A DNA stretch of 64,000 nt from Butyrivibrio sp. YAB3001 (GTDB taxonomy: Bacteria > Bacillota > Clostridia > Lachnospirales > Lachnospiraceae): positions 267,329-331,328 of the forward strand of contig NZ_FOKR01000003.1 of NCBI RefSeq assembly GCF_900112195.1, read 5' to 3'. A program made the position numbers and the translations under genes. Under the pieces are notes generated by a model. That model was not told the DNA's origin. It searched no databases and was given only the letters and a program-made list of their open reading frames with translations. The stretch's first letter is position 1; each line of letters begins with the position of its first letter. Below, piece by piece: positions 26,539-34,952 of this stretch.

Positions 26539-27426
26539 TCATGCAACTTCAACTCTTTCACTTGTAGTTATCAAAAATGATATTTCGCCGCCACTTATGT
26601 GAACCGGCATAACAATCATTTCATCGCCTCTTGCCTCACTATAAGTCACTGAAAACTCAGGCGGTTCAAGTTCTATCATGATATTGGATTTGCTTCTGTC
26701 TGTAGCATAAAGACCATTTATGCAATTTATAAATTCACAGACAGCGTCAAGCGCGTCCTCTTCGGTTTCAATAAACTCCTCTTTTGTATAAGAAATCGCA
26801 AGTTTCTGAATATCGTCGTATTTTCCTGTAATGGCAGCAAGAGCATATTCCTCACCGTGGAATTTCTGATACCCAAGCACCTCTCCTCTTACAGAGTTTG
26901 ATCTATAGGCTTTTCCTATGTAAACATGATGATCAATAAGTCGATACATTGCCTTGATTCCAACAGAAAACATGCCTCGATACTGAGCATCCGTACTATC
27001 AAGAAAAATGGGTACAATCCTGTCAATATCCCCCGACTTGAGATCCATCATATCTGTCGCTGTAAGTCCAAATTCTCTTTGGTACTGTTCCTCAGCAGAA
27101 TTGACCTGTTCCATTGTCATAATACCCTCATCAACAAGGGACTGAACAAACGCCAGATAATAATTACCCTGTAATTCCAAAAGTCTCCCTAATTGCGCAG
27201 TTGAAAGATAACCTTTTTCAACTGCAATATCTCCAAAACGCTTATCCATCGTAGCCTGTAGGCTATTAACCTGTTCAGCCTGGGCAATGGTCAAAAGCTT
27301 TTCAGAAACAGCAATCACACCCAGTTTTGCCCGCTTAGTTTCCTGAACATTATAAGCCTGAGCGAGCTTATCTTTTGCAATAAGCCCCTTATGGAGCATA
27401 TAATCACCTAGTAATCTGTCAAACAT
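26539..27426 (-). CDS. CheX-like phosphatase with extra N-terminal domain
   Basis: A 295-residue cytosolic protein. The start at 27426 (MFDRLLGDYMLHKG) follows TTAGAGGATTTAAGC; the longer in-frame form from 27459 lacks a site. The C-terminal 160 residues resemble CheX, which dephosphorylates CheY, and show the CheX/CheC-type ExxN signature as AVCEFINCINGLYA (near residue 225). The N-terminal 130 residues hold two or three repeats of a pattern LGDYMLHKGLI / FGDIAVEKGYLS, similar to the small helical units at the start of type II secretion or MshE-type ATPases, some of which bind cyclic-di-GMP. This fusion is unlike the short single-domain CheX. The adjacent CheY is the probable substrate. Confidence 0.75.
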   Translation of the reverse strand: MFDRLLGDYMLHKGLIAKDKLAQAYNVQETKRAKLGVIAVSEKLLTIAQAEQVNSLQATMDKRFGDIAVEKGYLSTAQLGRLLELQGNYYLAFVQSLVDEGIMTMEQVNSAEEQYQREFGLTATDMMDLKSGDIDRIVPIFLDSTDAQYRGMFSVGIKAMYRLIDHHVYIGKAYRSNSVRGEVLGYQKFHGEEYALAAITGKYDDIQKLAISYTKEEFIETEEDALDAVCEFINCINGLYATDRSKSNIMIELEPPEFSVTYSEARGDEMIVMPVHISGGEISFLITTSERVEVA

Positions 27427-27472
27427 GCTTAAATCCTCTAATTTTTGAATCCAGAACAAAGAGTGAATTTCC

Positions 27473-27527
27473 TGTTCAATGAAAAACGGATATTAATCTA
27501 CACCTTTAATTGTAGACTAATATCCGT
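27473..27527 (-). terminator. Intrinsic terminator after the SseB-domain gene
   Basis: Arms around ACGGATATTA/TAATATCCGT (27486-27527) form a long hairpin whose minus-strand end reads CCGTTTTTCATTG. It lies 20 bases past the stop of the gene ending at 27546. Confidence 0.85.
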
Positions 27528-27545
27528 CCATTAACAAGCAATTTA

Positions 27546-28838
27546 TCAATTATCCTTTTTCTCGTTCATACGCGCTATAGCCTGGTTTAGAGCCTTCTGA
27601 ACAGCCTCATCCTCAGTGTTTACGCCTGATGCAGGATTGTTCTTCTTTACAGTTCCTTTAATCTGGTCAGCCTGCTGCCCTGCCATCTCAAGAAGCATCA
27701 TTCTATCCTTTGGCAAAAGAAGATTCTGTCCGTCAGGGTTAATTGTAATACCATCCTTGTCATTCATGAACTTGAGAATATCCTGGTATTTGAACACTGC
27801 AGCATTCCACTCTGAACCGCGAAGTTTTTTGCTAAATTCAATACCGTCTGTATACACAGGAAGGAACTGCTTTTCATCCTTGCTGTTCATTACAAGGAAC
27901 TTAAACTTAGTATCCTTGCTGAATTTCATCATTCCATTTTCAAGAACTTCCACAGGACCTTCATGCTGCATTGGTACTATGAAATTAGAAGTTCTGATAA
28001 GAGAAAGCATTCTCATTTCCTTGGCTCTTACCACTTCATCACGCTTCTCATAGCTTACCGGCCATCTGAGTTCTTCAAGGAAATCAATCATAGCAAAATT
28101 AAGCGCAGGATTTATAGGGTTCTTGGCAGTATCCTCATCGTTCCACTCTCCGGGAGCAGCAACGATCTCATTTCTCTTAAATCTTGCTCTGTATGCTCCA
28201 TTATCAACAAGGATATTTTCAATGCCTATATAATACAGGTAGTCAAAAAATCCTCTCTTAACAGCCTGTGTATCATCAGGATTTTCAACCTTAACTTCCT
28301 TGACAAGAAGTCTTCTGAACTGCTTAAAAAGCATCCTTGCAGCATTCTCTGCAGTTTCTTTTTCAAAATAAACATTTCCAAATCCATGATCAACAAAAGG
28401 AAAACCTGTGGTTATATCATATAAAACATAGAGAACTTCTGCATCTCTGATACGTCCAAGAAGTTCATTGTATACTTTTCTGTGATTCTTCTCAAATCCG
28501 GGAAGCGGAGCTTTCTTATCGAAAACTTCAAGTGCTGTCAAAAGAAAAAGAAGTTCCTGACCTGATAAAAATCTAAGTGAATCCGGTGACATATCCTCAT
28601 CATAGATCATTGGTCCGATTTCATTTTTTCTTTCCTCTGTTACAGTTTCAGGCATTACACTGTCAGAAGCTTCCTGAGTGTTTACAGGATTAAGCTTAGG
28701 AAATCCGGGCCACTCCATACCTTCATGAGCTTTTATAGATGCCTGTTTCTCATTTTCCTTTTGAACTGCTGCGTTCTGAACTTCTTCGTCTACTCCCTCA
28801 GACGCTTTTTTCCCACCAAATAAATTAAATAGTCCCAT
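27546..28838 (-). CDS. Conserved protein with SseB-like C-terminal domain
   Basis: A 430-residue protein I cannot assign to a pathway. The start at 28838 (MGLFNLFGGKKASEG) is preceded by TTGAGGTTTATTTTA; a version five residues longer overlaps the upstream stop. It has no signal peptide or membrane span; residues 1-80 are low complexity. The middle (about 85-260) is a mixed alpha/beta region of unknown family. Residues about 265-370 follow the SseB pattern (SNFIVPM....KFLVMNSKDEKQFLPVYTDGIEF), a domain seen in enhanced-serine-sensitivity and secretion-effector proteins but without a general function. It sits 11 bases behind the M18 aminopeptidase gene, so the two form an operon. Confidence 0.65.
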   Translation of the reverse strand: MGLFNLFGGKKASEGVDEEVQNAAVQKENEKQASIKAHEGMEWPGFPKLNPVNTQEASDSVMPETVTEERKNEIGPMIYDEDMSPDSLRFLSGQELLFLLTALEVFDKKAPLPGFEKNHRKVYNELLGRIRDAEVLYVLYDITTGFPFVDHGFGNVYFEKETAENAARMLFKQFRRLLVKEVKVENPDDTQAVKRGFFDYLYYIGIENILVDNGAYRARFKRNEIVAAPGEWNDEDTAKNPINPALNFAMIDFLEELRWPVSYEKRDEVVRAKEMRMLSLIRTSNFIVPMQHEGPVEVLENGMMKFSKDTKFKFLVMNSKDEKQFLPVYTDGIEFSKKLRGSEWNAAVFKYQDILKFMNDKDGITINPDGQNLLLPKDRMMLLEMAGQQADQIKGTVKKNNPASGVNTEDEAVQKALNQAIARMNEKKDN

Positions 28839-28849
28839 TAAAATAAACC

Positions 28850-30139
28850 TCAACTTTCATAAAAAACCTTAGATGCAAGGGCAAGATATTCCGGATCCCT
28901 GCTGCCTGCACTCTCATATGGCGAATGCATTGCAAGCTGTGCAAGACCTATATCTACTGTATTCACAGCAACCTGTGAAGTAGAAATATTCCCCAGTGTT
29001 GATCCGCCTGCCATATCAGAACGATTTGTAAAGCTCTGGTATGGTACCCCTGCCTTTTCACAGACCAACTTGAACATAGCTGCTGATACCGCATCAGTAG
29101 TATATTTCTGATTAGCATTGTACTTGATAACGATTCCCTTATTCATCACAGGTCTGTTCACAGGATCAGCCTTATCAAGGTGATTAGGATGGATAGCATG
29201 AGCATTGTCAGCAGAAATCATAAAACTGTTTGCAACTGCTGTATAGAACTCCTCGCTTGTTCTTCCAAGGCTGTCATTTATCCTTGTCAGCGTATCCTTT
29301 AAAAATGTCGAAGCTGCGCCCTGTTTAGTTCCGCTTCCAACTTCTTCATTGTCAAAAACGCAATGAACAGCTGCATTGTCAGAATCCTTAGAATTAAGAA
29401 ATCCTTCAAAAGTTGTATATACACACTCCTGATCGTCAAGTCTGGAACTTGCGATAAACTCGCCTTCTGAGCCCCATACTGTAGGCTTTACTCTGTTATA
29501 TAAAAAGAGATCGTGTCCTAAGATATCTTCTTTTTTGACGTCTGCAGCATCTGCTACCACCTCAAAGAATTTATCCTTTGAAGTCTCGTCTCCAAATATA
29601 GGAAGCATATCATTCTGTGCATTGTACTTGTAACCATCATTTGCTTCACGGTTCATATGAATTGCAAGTGCCGGAAGCATCAAAAGATCTCTGTCTACAT
29701 TTACAAGCTTTGTCTTAATACTGCTGTTTTTGCCCTTAACAATAAGACGACCTGCAACTGAAAGTGGTCTGTCAAACCATTCTGCGCAAAGCATTCCACC
29801 GTACTTTTCCACATTGAGCTTGACATAAGCGCCTGCGGTCTCCATTTCAGGATTCTCTTTTATCTTAAAAGAAGGTGAATCGCTGTGACTTGCGATCATA
29901 TAAAATCCCTTGAAATCTTTTTTGGGAATTTTAAAAGAAATAATAGATGAATCGTTTCTTGTAACGAAATATCTGCCTTCTGAAAGGTTCCACTTCTCGC
30001 TTTCCTTAAGTTCAACAAAACCTTCCTTAACAAGGCGTTTTTTCAGATTATCAATAACATGAAAACATGTAGGACTTTCATCGATAAAATCCAGCATTCT
30101 TCCCGTAATGCCTTCATAAAAATTCTTCTTTTGAGCCAT
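28850..30139 (-). CDS. M18 family aminopeptidase
   Basis: Dinuclear zinc aminopeptidase, probably removing N-terminal acidic or neutral residues from peptides in the cytosol. The 429-residue length fits M18. Metal and catalytic segments are visible in order: IASHSDSPSFK (first zinc His and Asp), SSRLDDQ (bridging Asp), VFDNEEVGSGTKQGA (catalytic Glu pair), SADNAHAIHPN (Asp/His ligands), and a late GGSTLGNISTSQ with HSPYESAGS containing the last His. AGAGGAAATC leads the start. It heads a two-gene unit with the SseB-domain protein. Confidence 0.93.
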   Translation of the reverse strand: MAQKKNFYEGITGRMLDFIDESPTCFHVIDNLKKRLVKEGFVELKESEKWNLSEGRYFVTRNDSSIISFKIPKKDFKGFYMIASHSDSPSFKIKENPEMETAGAYVKLNVEKYGGMLCAEWFDRPLSVAGRLIVKGKNSSIKTKLVNVDRDLLMLPALAIHMNREANDGYKYNAQNDMLPIFGDETSKDKFFEVVADAADVKKEDILGHDLFLYNRVKPTVWGSEGEFIASSRLDDQECVYTTFEGFLNSKDSDNAAVHCVFDNEEVGSGTKQGAASTFLKDTLTRINDSLGRTSEEFYTAVANSFMISADNAHAIHPNHLDKADPVNRPVMNKGIVIKYNANQKYTTDAVSAAMFKLVCEKAGVPYQSFTNRSDMAGGSTLGNISTSQVAVNTVDIGLAQLAMHSPYESAGSRDPEYLALASKVFYES

Positions 30140-30307
30140 GATTTCCTCTTTACATCCTATAGAAATTTAAACCTGCAAAAAAACTGATTAATTCAGTTTT
30201 CTTACAACGATATATCATATTATTTACGCCCCTATAAGTCAACAATGATTGTAAATATCCCCGAAATGTTGATGCGTGTATTTTTCACTAATAACTATAA
30301 GTTTTTA

Positions 30308-30336
30308 TTGGTAAAAATAGTCGGATATGATAGAAT
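30308..30336 (+). promoter_or_regulatory. GH105 promoter
   Basis: TTGGTA (30308-30313) and TAGAAT (30331-30336) with a 17-base spacer. The -10 box overlaps the left edge of the palindromic operator, so binding there should block transcription. The transcript would have a long leader of about 160 bases. Confidence 0.65.
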
Positions 30337-30351
30337 GTAAGAGCTTACATT
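30334..30351. promoter_or_regulatory. Palindromic operator over the GH105 promoter
   Basis: AATGTAAGAGCTTACATT, with perfect 8-bp arms. It differs from the PL9 proximal operator (6950-6967) only at two central bases. The position over the -10 box suggests repression by a LacI-family regulator or CcpA. Confidence 0.75.
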
Positions 30352-30450
30352 GAGAACATTCTTGAATATAAAATCAACGAATGCATGCAAACAGACGATT
30401 TGAAGTCGACCGCGTCGAGAACCTGTCTGCTTACTCATTCATTATTGCTC

Positions 30451-30474
30451 GAAATCCGCAGTATATGCGTGTTT
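30451..30474. repeat. 24-base element, copy 1 (GH105 leader)
   Basis: CGAAATCCGCAG, three variable bases, then ATGCGTGTT. The same element occurs at 42557-42580 just after the GH31 gene. It lies in the untranslated leader of GH105, 33 bases ahead of the start codon. Function unknown. Confidence 0.6.
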
Positions 30475-30506
30475 TTGATATTTCAATTATAGAAGTGGAG
30501 ATTATT

Positions 30507-31655
30507 ATGACAAGAGAAGAAACTTTCAATATGCTTGGTGAATATGTTGATTATCTTTTGGAGAAATCAGACGCCGAGCATCCAATGTGGAATATAGAGA
30601 AGATCCTTAGCGGAAAGCCGAATAAATGGAACTATATCGATGGCTGCATGATCACAGCTGTTCTTTCTCTTTATGATATGACAGGTGATAAGAAATATCT
30701 TGATTTTGCTGATAAATTCATGGATTGGTTTGTTCAGGAAGATGGCTCCATCAAAACTTACAGCACAAGCGAATACAATCTAGATAACATCAATCCATCC
30801 AAAAATCTTTTTAAATTATATGATCTTACAGGAAAAGAAAAATACCGTAAGGCTATGGATACTGTTCGTGCACAGCTTGACACAATGCCCCGCACAAACG
30901 CCGGCAATTTCTGGCACAAAAACATCTACCCCTATCAGGTATGGCTCGATGGAATGTATATGGCACAGCCTTTCTATATGGAATATGAACGCCGCTACAA
31001 TAAGATGCAGGGATGCCTTGATTCTTTCAGACAGTTCAAGAATGTTGAAAAGCTTATGAAGGATGAAAAGACAGGTCTCTACTACCACGGGTATGATGAA
31101 AGCCGTGATATGTACTGGGCTGATAAAGAAACAGGCTGCAGTCCCAACTTCTGGTTAAGAGCTCTTGGCTGGTTTACCGTTGCCCTTGTGGATACTGCAG
31201 AAGCCATGGATGAATCCATGTATTATGAATTCAGATATCTCCAGACAATGTTAAAAAATCTTGCCGACTCTCTCATTCCTTTTCAGGATGAAAGCGGCAT
31301 GTTTTATCAGGTTGTTGACAAAAAAGATGATTCCCGCAACTACCTTGAAACCTCAGGCACCGCCCTTATCGCCTATGGTCTTTTAAAAGGAGTTCGCCTT
31401 GGATATCTTCCGGAGAGATTTGTAGATGTTGCCATGAAAGCTTTTGATGGAATAACTTCCACATATCTTTCAAGGAACGAAGATGGTTCACCAAAACTTG
31501 GCGGAATATGTCTTGTTGCAGGGCTTGGCGGAGAACAACACCGCGATGGTTCACTTGAATATTATTTTTCCGAACCTGTTGTCGAAAACGAAGCCAAGGG
31601 CGTTGCTCCTCTCATCCTTGCCTACACTGAGATACTTAGAAGAAAAGAAAAATAA
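30507..31655 (+). CDS. Unsaturated rhamnogalacturonyl/glucuronyl hydrolase (GH105)
   Basis: Removes the unsaturated uronic residue left at the non-reducing end by pectin lyases. The start at 30507 (MTREETFNMLGEYVDYLL) follows AGTGGAGATTATT. The 382-residue protein has the (alpha/alpha)6 barrel pattern of the family, with the catalytic Asp in VWLDGMYMAQPF (near residue 150), ALGWF, and YLETSGTALIAYGL. There is no signal peptide, so it acts on imported oligomers. It is monocistronic and converges on the pectin operon that ends at 31780. Its promoter palindrome matches that of the PL9 lyase, whose products are its likely source of substrate. Confidence 0.93.
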   Translation: MTREETFNMLGEYVDYLLEKSDAEHPMWNIEKILSGKPNKWNYIDGCMITAVLSLYDMTGDKKYLDFADKFMDWFVQEDGSIKTYSTSEYNLDNINPSKNLFKLYDLTGKEKYRKAMDTVRAQLDTMPRTNAGNFWHKNIYPYQVWLDGMYMAQPFYMEYERRYNKMQGCLDSFRQFKNVEKLMKDEKTGLYYHGYDESRDMYWADKETGCSPNFWLRALGWFTVALVDTAEAMDESMYYEFRYLQTMLKNLADSLIPFQDESGMFYQVVDKKDDSRNYLETSGTALIAYGLLKGVRLGYLPERFVDVAMKAFDGITSTYLSRNEDGSPKLGGICLVAGLGGEQHRDGSLEYYFSEPVVENEAKGVAPLILAYTEILRRKEK

Positions 31656-31686
31656 AAATACGAACAAAATTTTGAAGTTTACAATT

Positions 31687-31745
31687 CTATAAAAACTCGA
31701 GCGATATAAATATGCTGCATTTACGCTGCCTATTCATATCGCTCG
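31687..31745 (-). terminator. Terminator of the GH28-CE8-barnase-barstar-S66 operon
   Basis: Perfect 10-bp arms CGAGCGATAT/ATATCGCTCG (31698-31707 and 31736-31745), followed on the minus strand by AGTTTTTATAG. It sits 35 bases past the S66 stop, in the convergent gap with GH105. The plus side has no T-run. Confidence 0.75.
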
Positions 31746-31779
31746 ATAGCTCATCCTTATACGGATAATTATCATGAAC

Positions 31780-32853
31780 TCATCTAAGCTGATAGGAAAC
31801 TGTCAGCTTATTTTGTTTAAAGGAAACCTTTGTAACAGCGCCGCAAAGAAGCGGGATCATCGGTGGATGATGACCTATATCAAGGTCCATAAGGATTGGC
31901 ACATTAAATGAAGCAAGCATATCAGTAACTGCATTATACTGATCAAGTCCAAAGAGTTCCTGGCCAAAAGCAGCTCCCGGCCTTCCAATAAGAAATCCCT
32001 TAACATGAGAAAACCACCCTGCTTCTCTAAGATTCCAAATAGCTCTTCGTATGCTATAGACATTCAGATCGCAGGCTTCAAAAAACCATATTATTCCATC
32101 GTCTTTATACTTTTCTGAAAAGTCTTTTGCTCCATCGAATTTTGTACCAACAAGATTTGCAAGACAGTCAAGGCATCCGCCAATAAGTCGTCCCTCAAAA
32201 GAAATCTCTTTTTCCACGCTGCTTCCATCATAGAGTCCAGCGCTTGTAGACTGCCCATCCAGAGCAGCATAAGCCTTCATTTTATTAGGCTGCGTCACAT
32301 AATAACTGCAAAGATCGTCCGCATCCTCAGGAAGCTCCAGTTCCCATTTATCGTAATTTTCAAAAGTAAGTTTCTTACCTGTAATAAGGTCAAGCGCATC
32401 TCCTACAGCAGGATGCCACTTTTCCATTCCAAAATCTCCCGCACAGGGAGCATAGATTGCCGCGGTATCCGCCAAAGTCACTGACGGGAAAATGAAATTT
32501 GTATTGTCAGAGTAACCCATATACCACTTAGGCTTGCACTCCTTAATCCCCTGAAAATCAATAAACGGCACAACTTCATTCATAAGCTCGCCGCCCCCAA
32601 CAGACATCAGGACATCATTTTTATCACTCTTATAAAAAGAATTAAGCTCTTCTCCGCATTTTTCCGGAGTATTACTGATTCCAATACCTTCGTTCAGATT
32701 GCAGTTTGCTCCAATCTCCATCTTGTAGCCAAGTTCATCAAATCTCTTCCTTGCATTTTCAAATCTACTAACGTAGGGCTGAGTAGTACAGCCAAATGAA
32801 GGTGCTACAAAACCTATAGTCCCACCTGGTTTAAGAAATTCCGGATAGCGCAT
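31780..32853 (-). CDS. S66 family peptidase (LD-carboxypeptidase/MccF-like)
   Basis: A 357-residue serine peptidase of the family that includes LD-carboxypeptidase (murein tetrapeptide recycling) and MccF (cleavage of microcin C-type peptide-nucleotides). The catalytic Ser is in YMGYSDNTN (near 115), the Glu in WFFEACD and the His in DIGHHPPM, with VGGGELMNEV forming the oxyanion region. No signal peptide, so cytosolic. AGGAGGG precedes the start. It is the last gene of an operon with a lipoprotein barnase, its inhibitor and pectin enzymes. MccF-like members give immunity to toxic peptides, which would fit next to a toxin gene; muropeptide recycling is equally possible. Confidence 0.88.
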   Translation of the reverse strand: MRYPEFLKPGGTIGFVAPSFGCTTQPYVSRFENARKRFDELGYKMEIGANCNLNEGIGISNTPEKCGEELNSFYKSDKNDVLMSVGGGELMNEVVPFIDFQGIKECKPKWYMGYSDNTNFIFPSVTLADTAAIYAPCAGDFGMEKWHPAVGDALDLITGKKLTFENYDKWELELPEDADDLCSYYVTQPNKMKAYAALDGQSTSAGLYDGSSVEKEISFEGRLIGGCLDCLANLVGTKFDGAKDFSEKYKDDGIIWFFEACDLNVYSIRRAIWNLREAGWFSHVKGFLIGRPGAAFGQELFGLDQYNAVTDMLASFNVPILMDLDIGHHPPMIPLLCGAVTKVSFKQNKLTVSYQLR

Positions 32854-32886
32854 AAACCCTCCTTTGCAATAAAAATGATGTAGTTA

Positions 32887-33162
32887 TTATGGATAAAAAC
32901 GTATTTTTAAATTCGGCACATCTTCGCTTGCCTCGGTGCATAATCTCTTTAGCGCATCAAAATATTTGCCTAATCTGTATTCTGCAAACTTAGAATTGTA
33001 AAAAATCAGATTCCATTCACCGCCAAATTCCGTCAGCACATCATAAAATGCATCAAGATTTTTGCCGTAATAATCAGGAAGAGGCAGCTCTTTTACCAGT
33101 TCTTCCTGCAAATCTTCTTTATTATGAACTTCCATCAAATCTATATAAAAAACCTGTTCCAT
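32887..33162 (-). CDS. Barstar-family ribonuclease inhibitor
   Basis: A 91-residue cytosolic protein that should bind and block the barnase encoded 14 bases upstream. The fold signature LPLPDYYGKNLDAFYDVL (near residues 26-43) keeps the Tyr and both Asp residues that correspond to barstar Asp35 and Asp39, the latter being the main contact in the barnase active site. A Glu near the C terminus aligns with barstar Glu76. The start is at 33162 (MEQVFYID), behind a weak AAAAGGAAAATAGC site, with tight spacing that suggests coupled expression. Barstar domains also occur without a toxin, but here the partner is present. Confidence 0.92.
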   Translation of the reverse strand: MEQVFYIDLMEVHNKEDLQEELVKELPLPDYYGKNLDAFYDVLTEFGGEWNLIFYNSKFAEYRLGKYFDALKRLCTEASEDVPNLKIRFYP

Positions 33163-33176
33163 GCTATTTTCCTTTT

Positions 33177-33899
33177 TCAGGGCTCGCCATACAGCAGCTC
33201 AAATGATTCATAATGATCGGGTGTGTAATAAATAAGCTCATCATTGGAGTAGATTATCCTCTTAGCCCCACGCTTCTTTTTCCCACGGGTATCGATGTCA
33301 CACTCATGATACTCTCTGCCCTTTTTCTTTGGTAAAAGACCTTCATAGTTGCCAAAATAGTCGCCGCCAATGCTCTTTCCCGGCGCATATTCTTCAAGGG
33401 AACCACCGCTCCAGCCAAGCTTTTTGGCTTCCTTCTTGGTTATAAAATTAGACGGAAGCTTTCCATAAATATGAATATACAAAGCCACATCATCCTTGGT
33501 GGTGTAGGTTCCATACTCATCAATTGTTGGCTCTTCAACATAACTTTTATCTTCGCTGACAGTGTACTCTTCTTCGTTGAATACAGTAGTAAAATCTGTA
33601 GATGCTTCATCAGAAGGAACGCTTTTCTCGGCTTCACTACTGTTTTCAGATGAATCTGTACTTGATTCAGCTTCAGGCTCATCTATATTAACCGCACTTG
33701 AAGCTTCTATGCTTGTAACAGGCTCAGTCTCAGTTGTACTACTTGCACTTGATGATTCCATGCTTGCAGCAGGTACATTTACATATTCCTTCGCAGGAAT
33801 CTGCTGCTTTTTGCCGCAGCCACCAAGAGTCCCGACTGTTATAAGAGCCGCAAGCATCACTCGCAGCAAAAGATATTTCATTTTCTTATTTTCGCTCAT
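33177..33899 (-). CDS. Barnase-family ribonuclease carried on a lipoprotein
   Basis: A 240-residue exported guanyl-type RNase. The N terminus is a lipoprotein signal (LGGC, Cys28); residues about 30-125 are a Ser/Glu/Thr-rich linker; residues about 128-240 align along their whole length with barnase. The catalytic set is intact: Lys of ITKKEA (barnase Lys27), Glu in YHECDI (Glu73), two Arg in KKRGAKRIIYS (Arg83, Arg87) and His in TPDHYESF (His102, here near residue 229). The APGKSIGGDYF core is unchanged. The one notable change is Tyr for Arg59 (NYEG against NREG), a residue used for guanine and inhibitor contacts. The start overlaps the CE8 stop by four bases (ATGA). Barstar follows directly. 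Confidence 0.93.
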   Translation of the reverse strand: MSENKKMKYLLLRVMLAALITVGTLGGCGKKQQIPAKEYVNVPAASMESSSASSTTETEPVTSIEASSAVNIDEPEAESSTDSSENSSEAEKSVPSDEASTDFTTVFNEEEYTVSEDKSYVEEPTIDEYGTYTTKDDVALYIHIYGKLPSNFITKKEAKKLGWSGGSLEEYAPGKSIGGDYFGNYEGLLPKKKGREYHECDIDTRGKKKRGAKRIIYSNDELIYYTPDHYESFELLYGEP

Positions 33900-34945
33900 T
33901 CGTTTTCCCTTTTTACACTTTTTATCAGTTCATCCGCGGCAGCACTTATTCTTTTTGCTTCTCTTTCATCAATTTCCTTTACCCAGGAATTTCTTAAACC
34001 AAGTGAGATTCTCTTTCCATCCTCATAGACGCTGCCAAATTCACCGTAAAATGTATCCTCATGAACCTTATCAATTGCCCCCCAGCCAGAGAACCTCTCA
34101 GGGGCAATTGTATCATCCATCGTGCAGTCTAAATAAACTGTCTTTGCTTCATCTCTCCATGGACGGCTCAAAAAAACAGAAGCTTTTGGCGAACCTTCTT
34201 CGCCCTTAACCACGCATCTTCTGAATATCATTCCAAGTCCGTCTTTTGCTCCACAAGGAGCTGTGATATATCCGTTTATGTAACGCTCATCAGACAGTAC
34301 ACTTACTTTGTCATCTTCCGGGCAAGCATCCTTTGCTTCCCTTTCCTGCCTTGTGCGATCATTACAGATAATCCTGCAGTCATCAAACACTGCATCGGCT
34401 CCGCCAAAGATAAAGTCCACATCACCAGTTATCACGCAATTTTTATAATACTGTTTTGTATTTATGCGAGGCGTGAGAACTCTAGGTCCCATAAATCCAT
34501 TCTTTTGCCTCTCGGAAACAGGAAGTGGCGACATAAAAAGAGTATCCTGATGTCCCTCAAGCTTCACATTTTCATAATAACACTTCTTTGAATCCGCATA
34601 TACAGCAAGGGCCTGGCCAGCAACACTTCCATCTCCCGCTGTGTTACGAATTGTCATATTTTTAACCGTAACTTTTTCTCCGGAAAAAAAAGCAGTGTAG
34701 CTTCTGAATGTACCGCGTTTTGTCCCATCAGGCAAAACATCAAAAGCACCGTCATCATACTCAATAACCGTGCTTTCCATGCCATCTCCCACAATTTCTA
34801 TCTCTTTCTTTTCACAAAAGATCTTTTCTTTATAGATACCGGCTTCTACATATATAATTGCCGGCGTTTCGTAGGGCACTGCCTGGACCGCCTCTGAGAC
34901 GGTGGAAAAGTGCCCGTTTTTGCCAACACGTACTTTCATTCTCAT
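33896..34945 (-). CDS. Pectin methylesterase (CE8), cytoplasmic
   Basis: Removes methyl esters from galacturonate residues. The 349-residue beta-helix protein has the CE8 signatures GHQDTLF (first catalytic Asp region), GDVDFIFGGADAVF (nucleophilic Asp), and LSRPWRD with the substrate-binding Arg. No signal peptide is present, so it should act on methylated oligogalacturonides after import. Its start lies seven bases after the GH28 stop, with AGGG embedded in the end of GH28; its stop overlaps the barnase start. The gene is therefore tightly coupled on both sides, tying pectin catabolism and RNase expression together. Confidence 0.94.
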   Translation of the reverse strand: MRMKVRVGKNGHFSTVSEAVQAVPYETPAIIYVEAGIYKEKIFCEKKEIEIVGDGMESTVIEYDDGAFDVLPDGTKRGTFRSYTAFFSGEKVTVKNMTIRNTAGDGSVAGQALAVYADSKKCYYENVKLEGHQDTLFMSPLPVSERQKNGFMGPRVLTPRINTKQYYKNCVITGDVDFIFGGADAVFDDCRIICNDRTRQEREAKDACPEDDKVSVLSDERYINGYITAPCGAKDGLGMIFRRCVVKGEEGSPKASVFLSRPWRDEAKTVYLDCTMDDTIAPERFSGWGAIDKVHEDTFYGEFGSVYEDGKRISLGLRNSWVKEIDEREAKRISAAADELIKSVKRENE

Positions 34946-34952
34946 AGCAAGA

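Larger units (their letters stand above)
30140..30506. other. Divergent spacer between M18 peptidase and GH105 genes
   Basis: A 367-base region with no gene. The right half holds the GH105 promoter, an 18-bp palindromic operator and a 24-base element shared with 42557-42580, listed separately. An in-frame upstream ATG at 30381 would extend GH105 by 42 residues, but the extension is not family-like. The M18 promoter is presumably in 30150-30280; no clear boxes are seen. Confidence 0.5.

Noticed and set aside
30381..30506. N-terminal extension of GH105 by 42 residues
   Set aside because: The family fold begins at MTREETF (30507), which has its own ribosome binding site; the extension overlaps the leader element.
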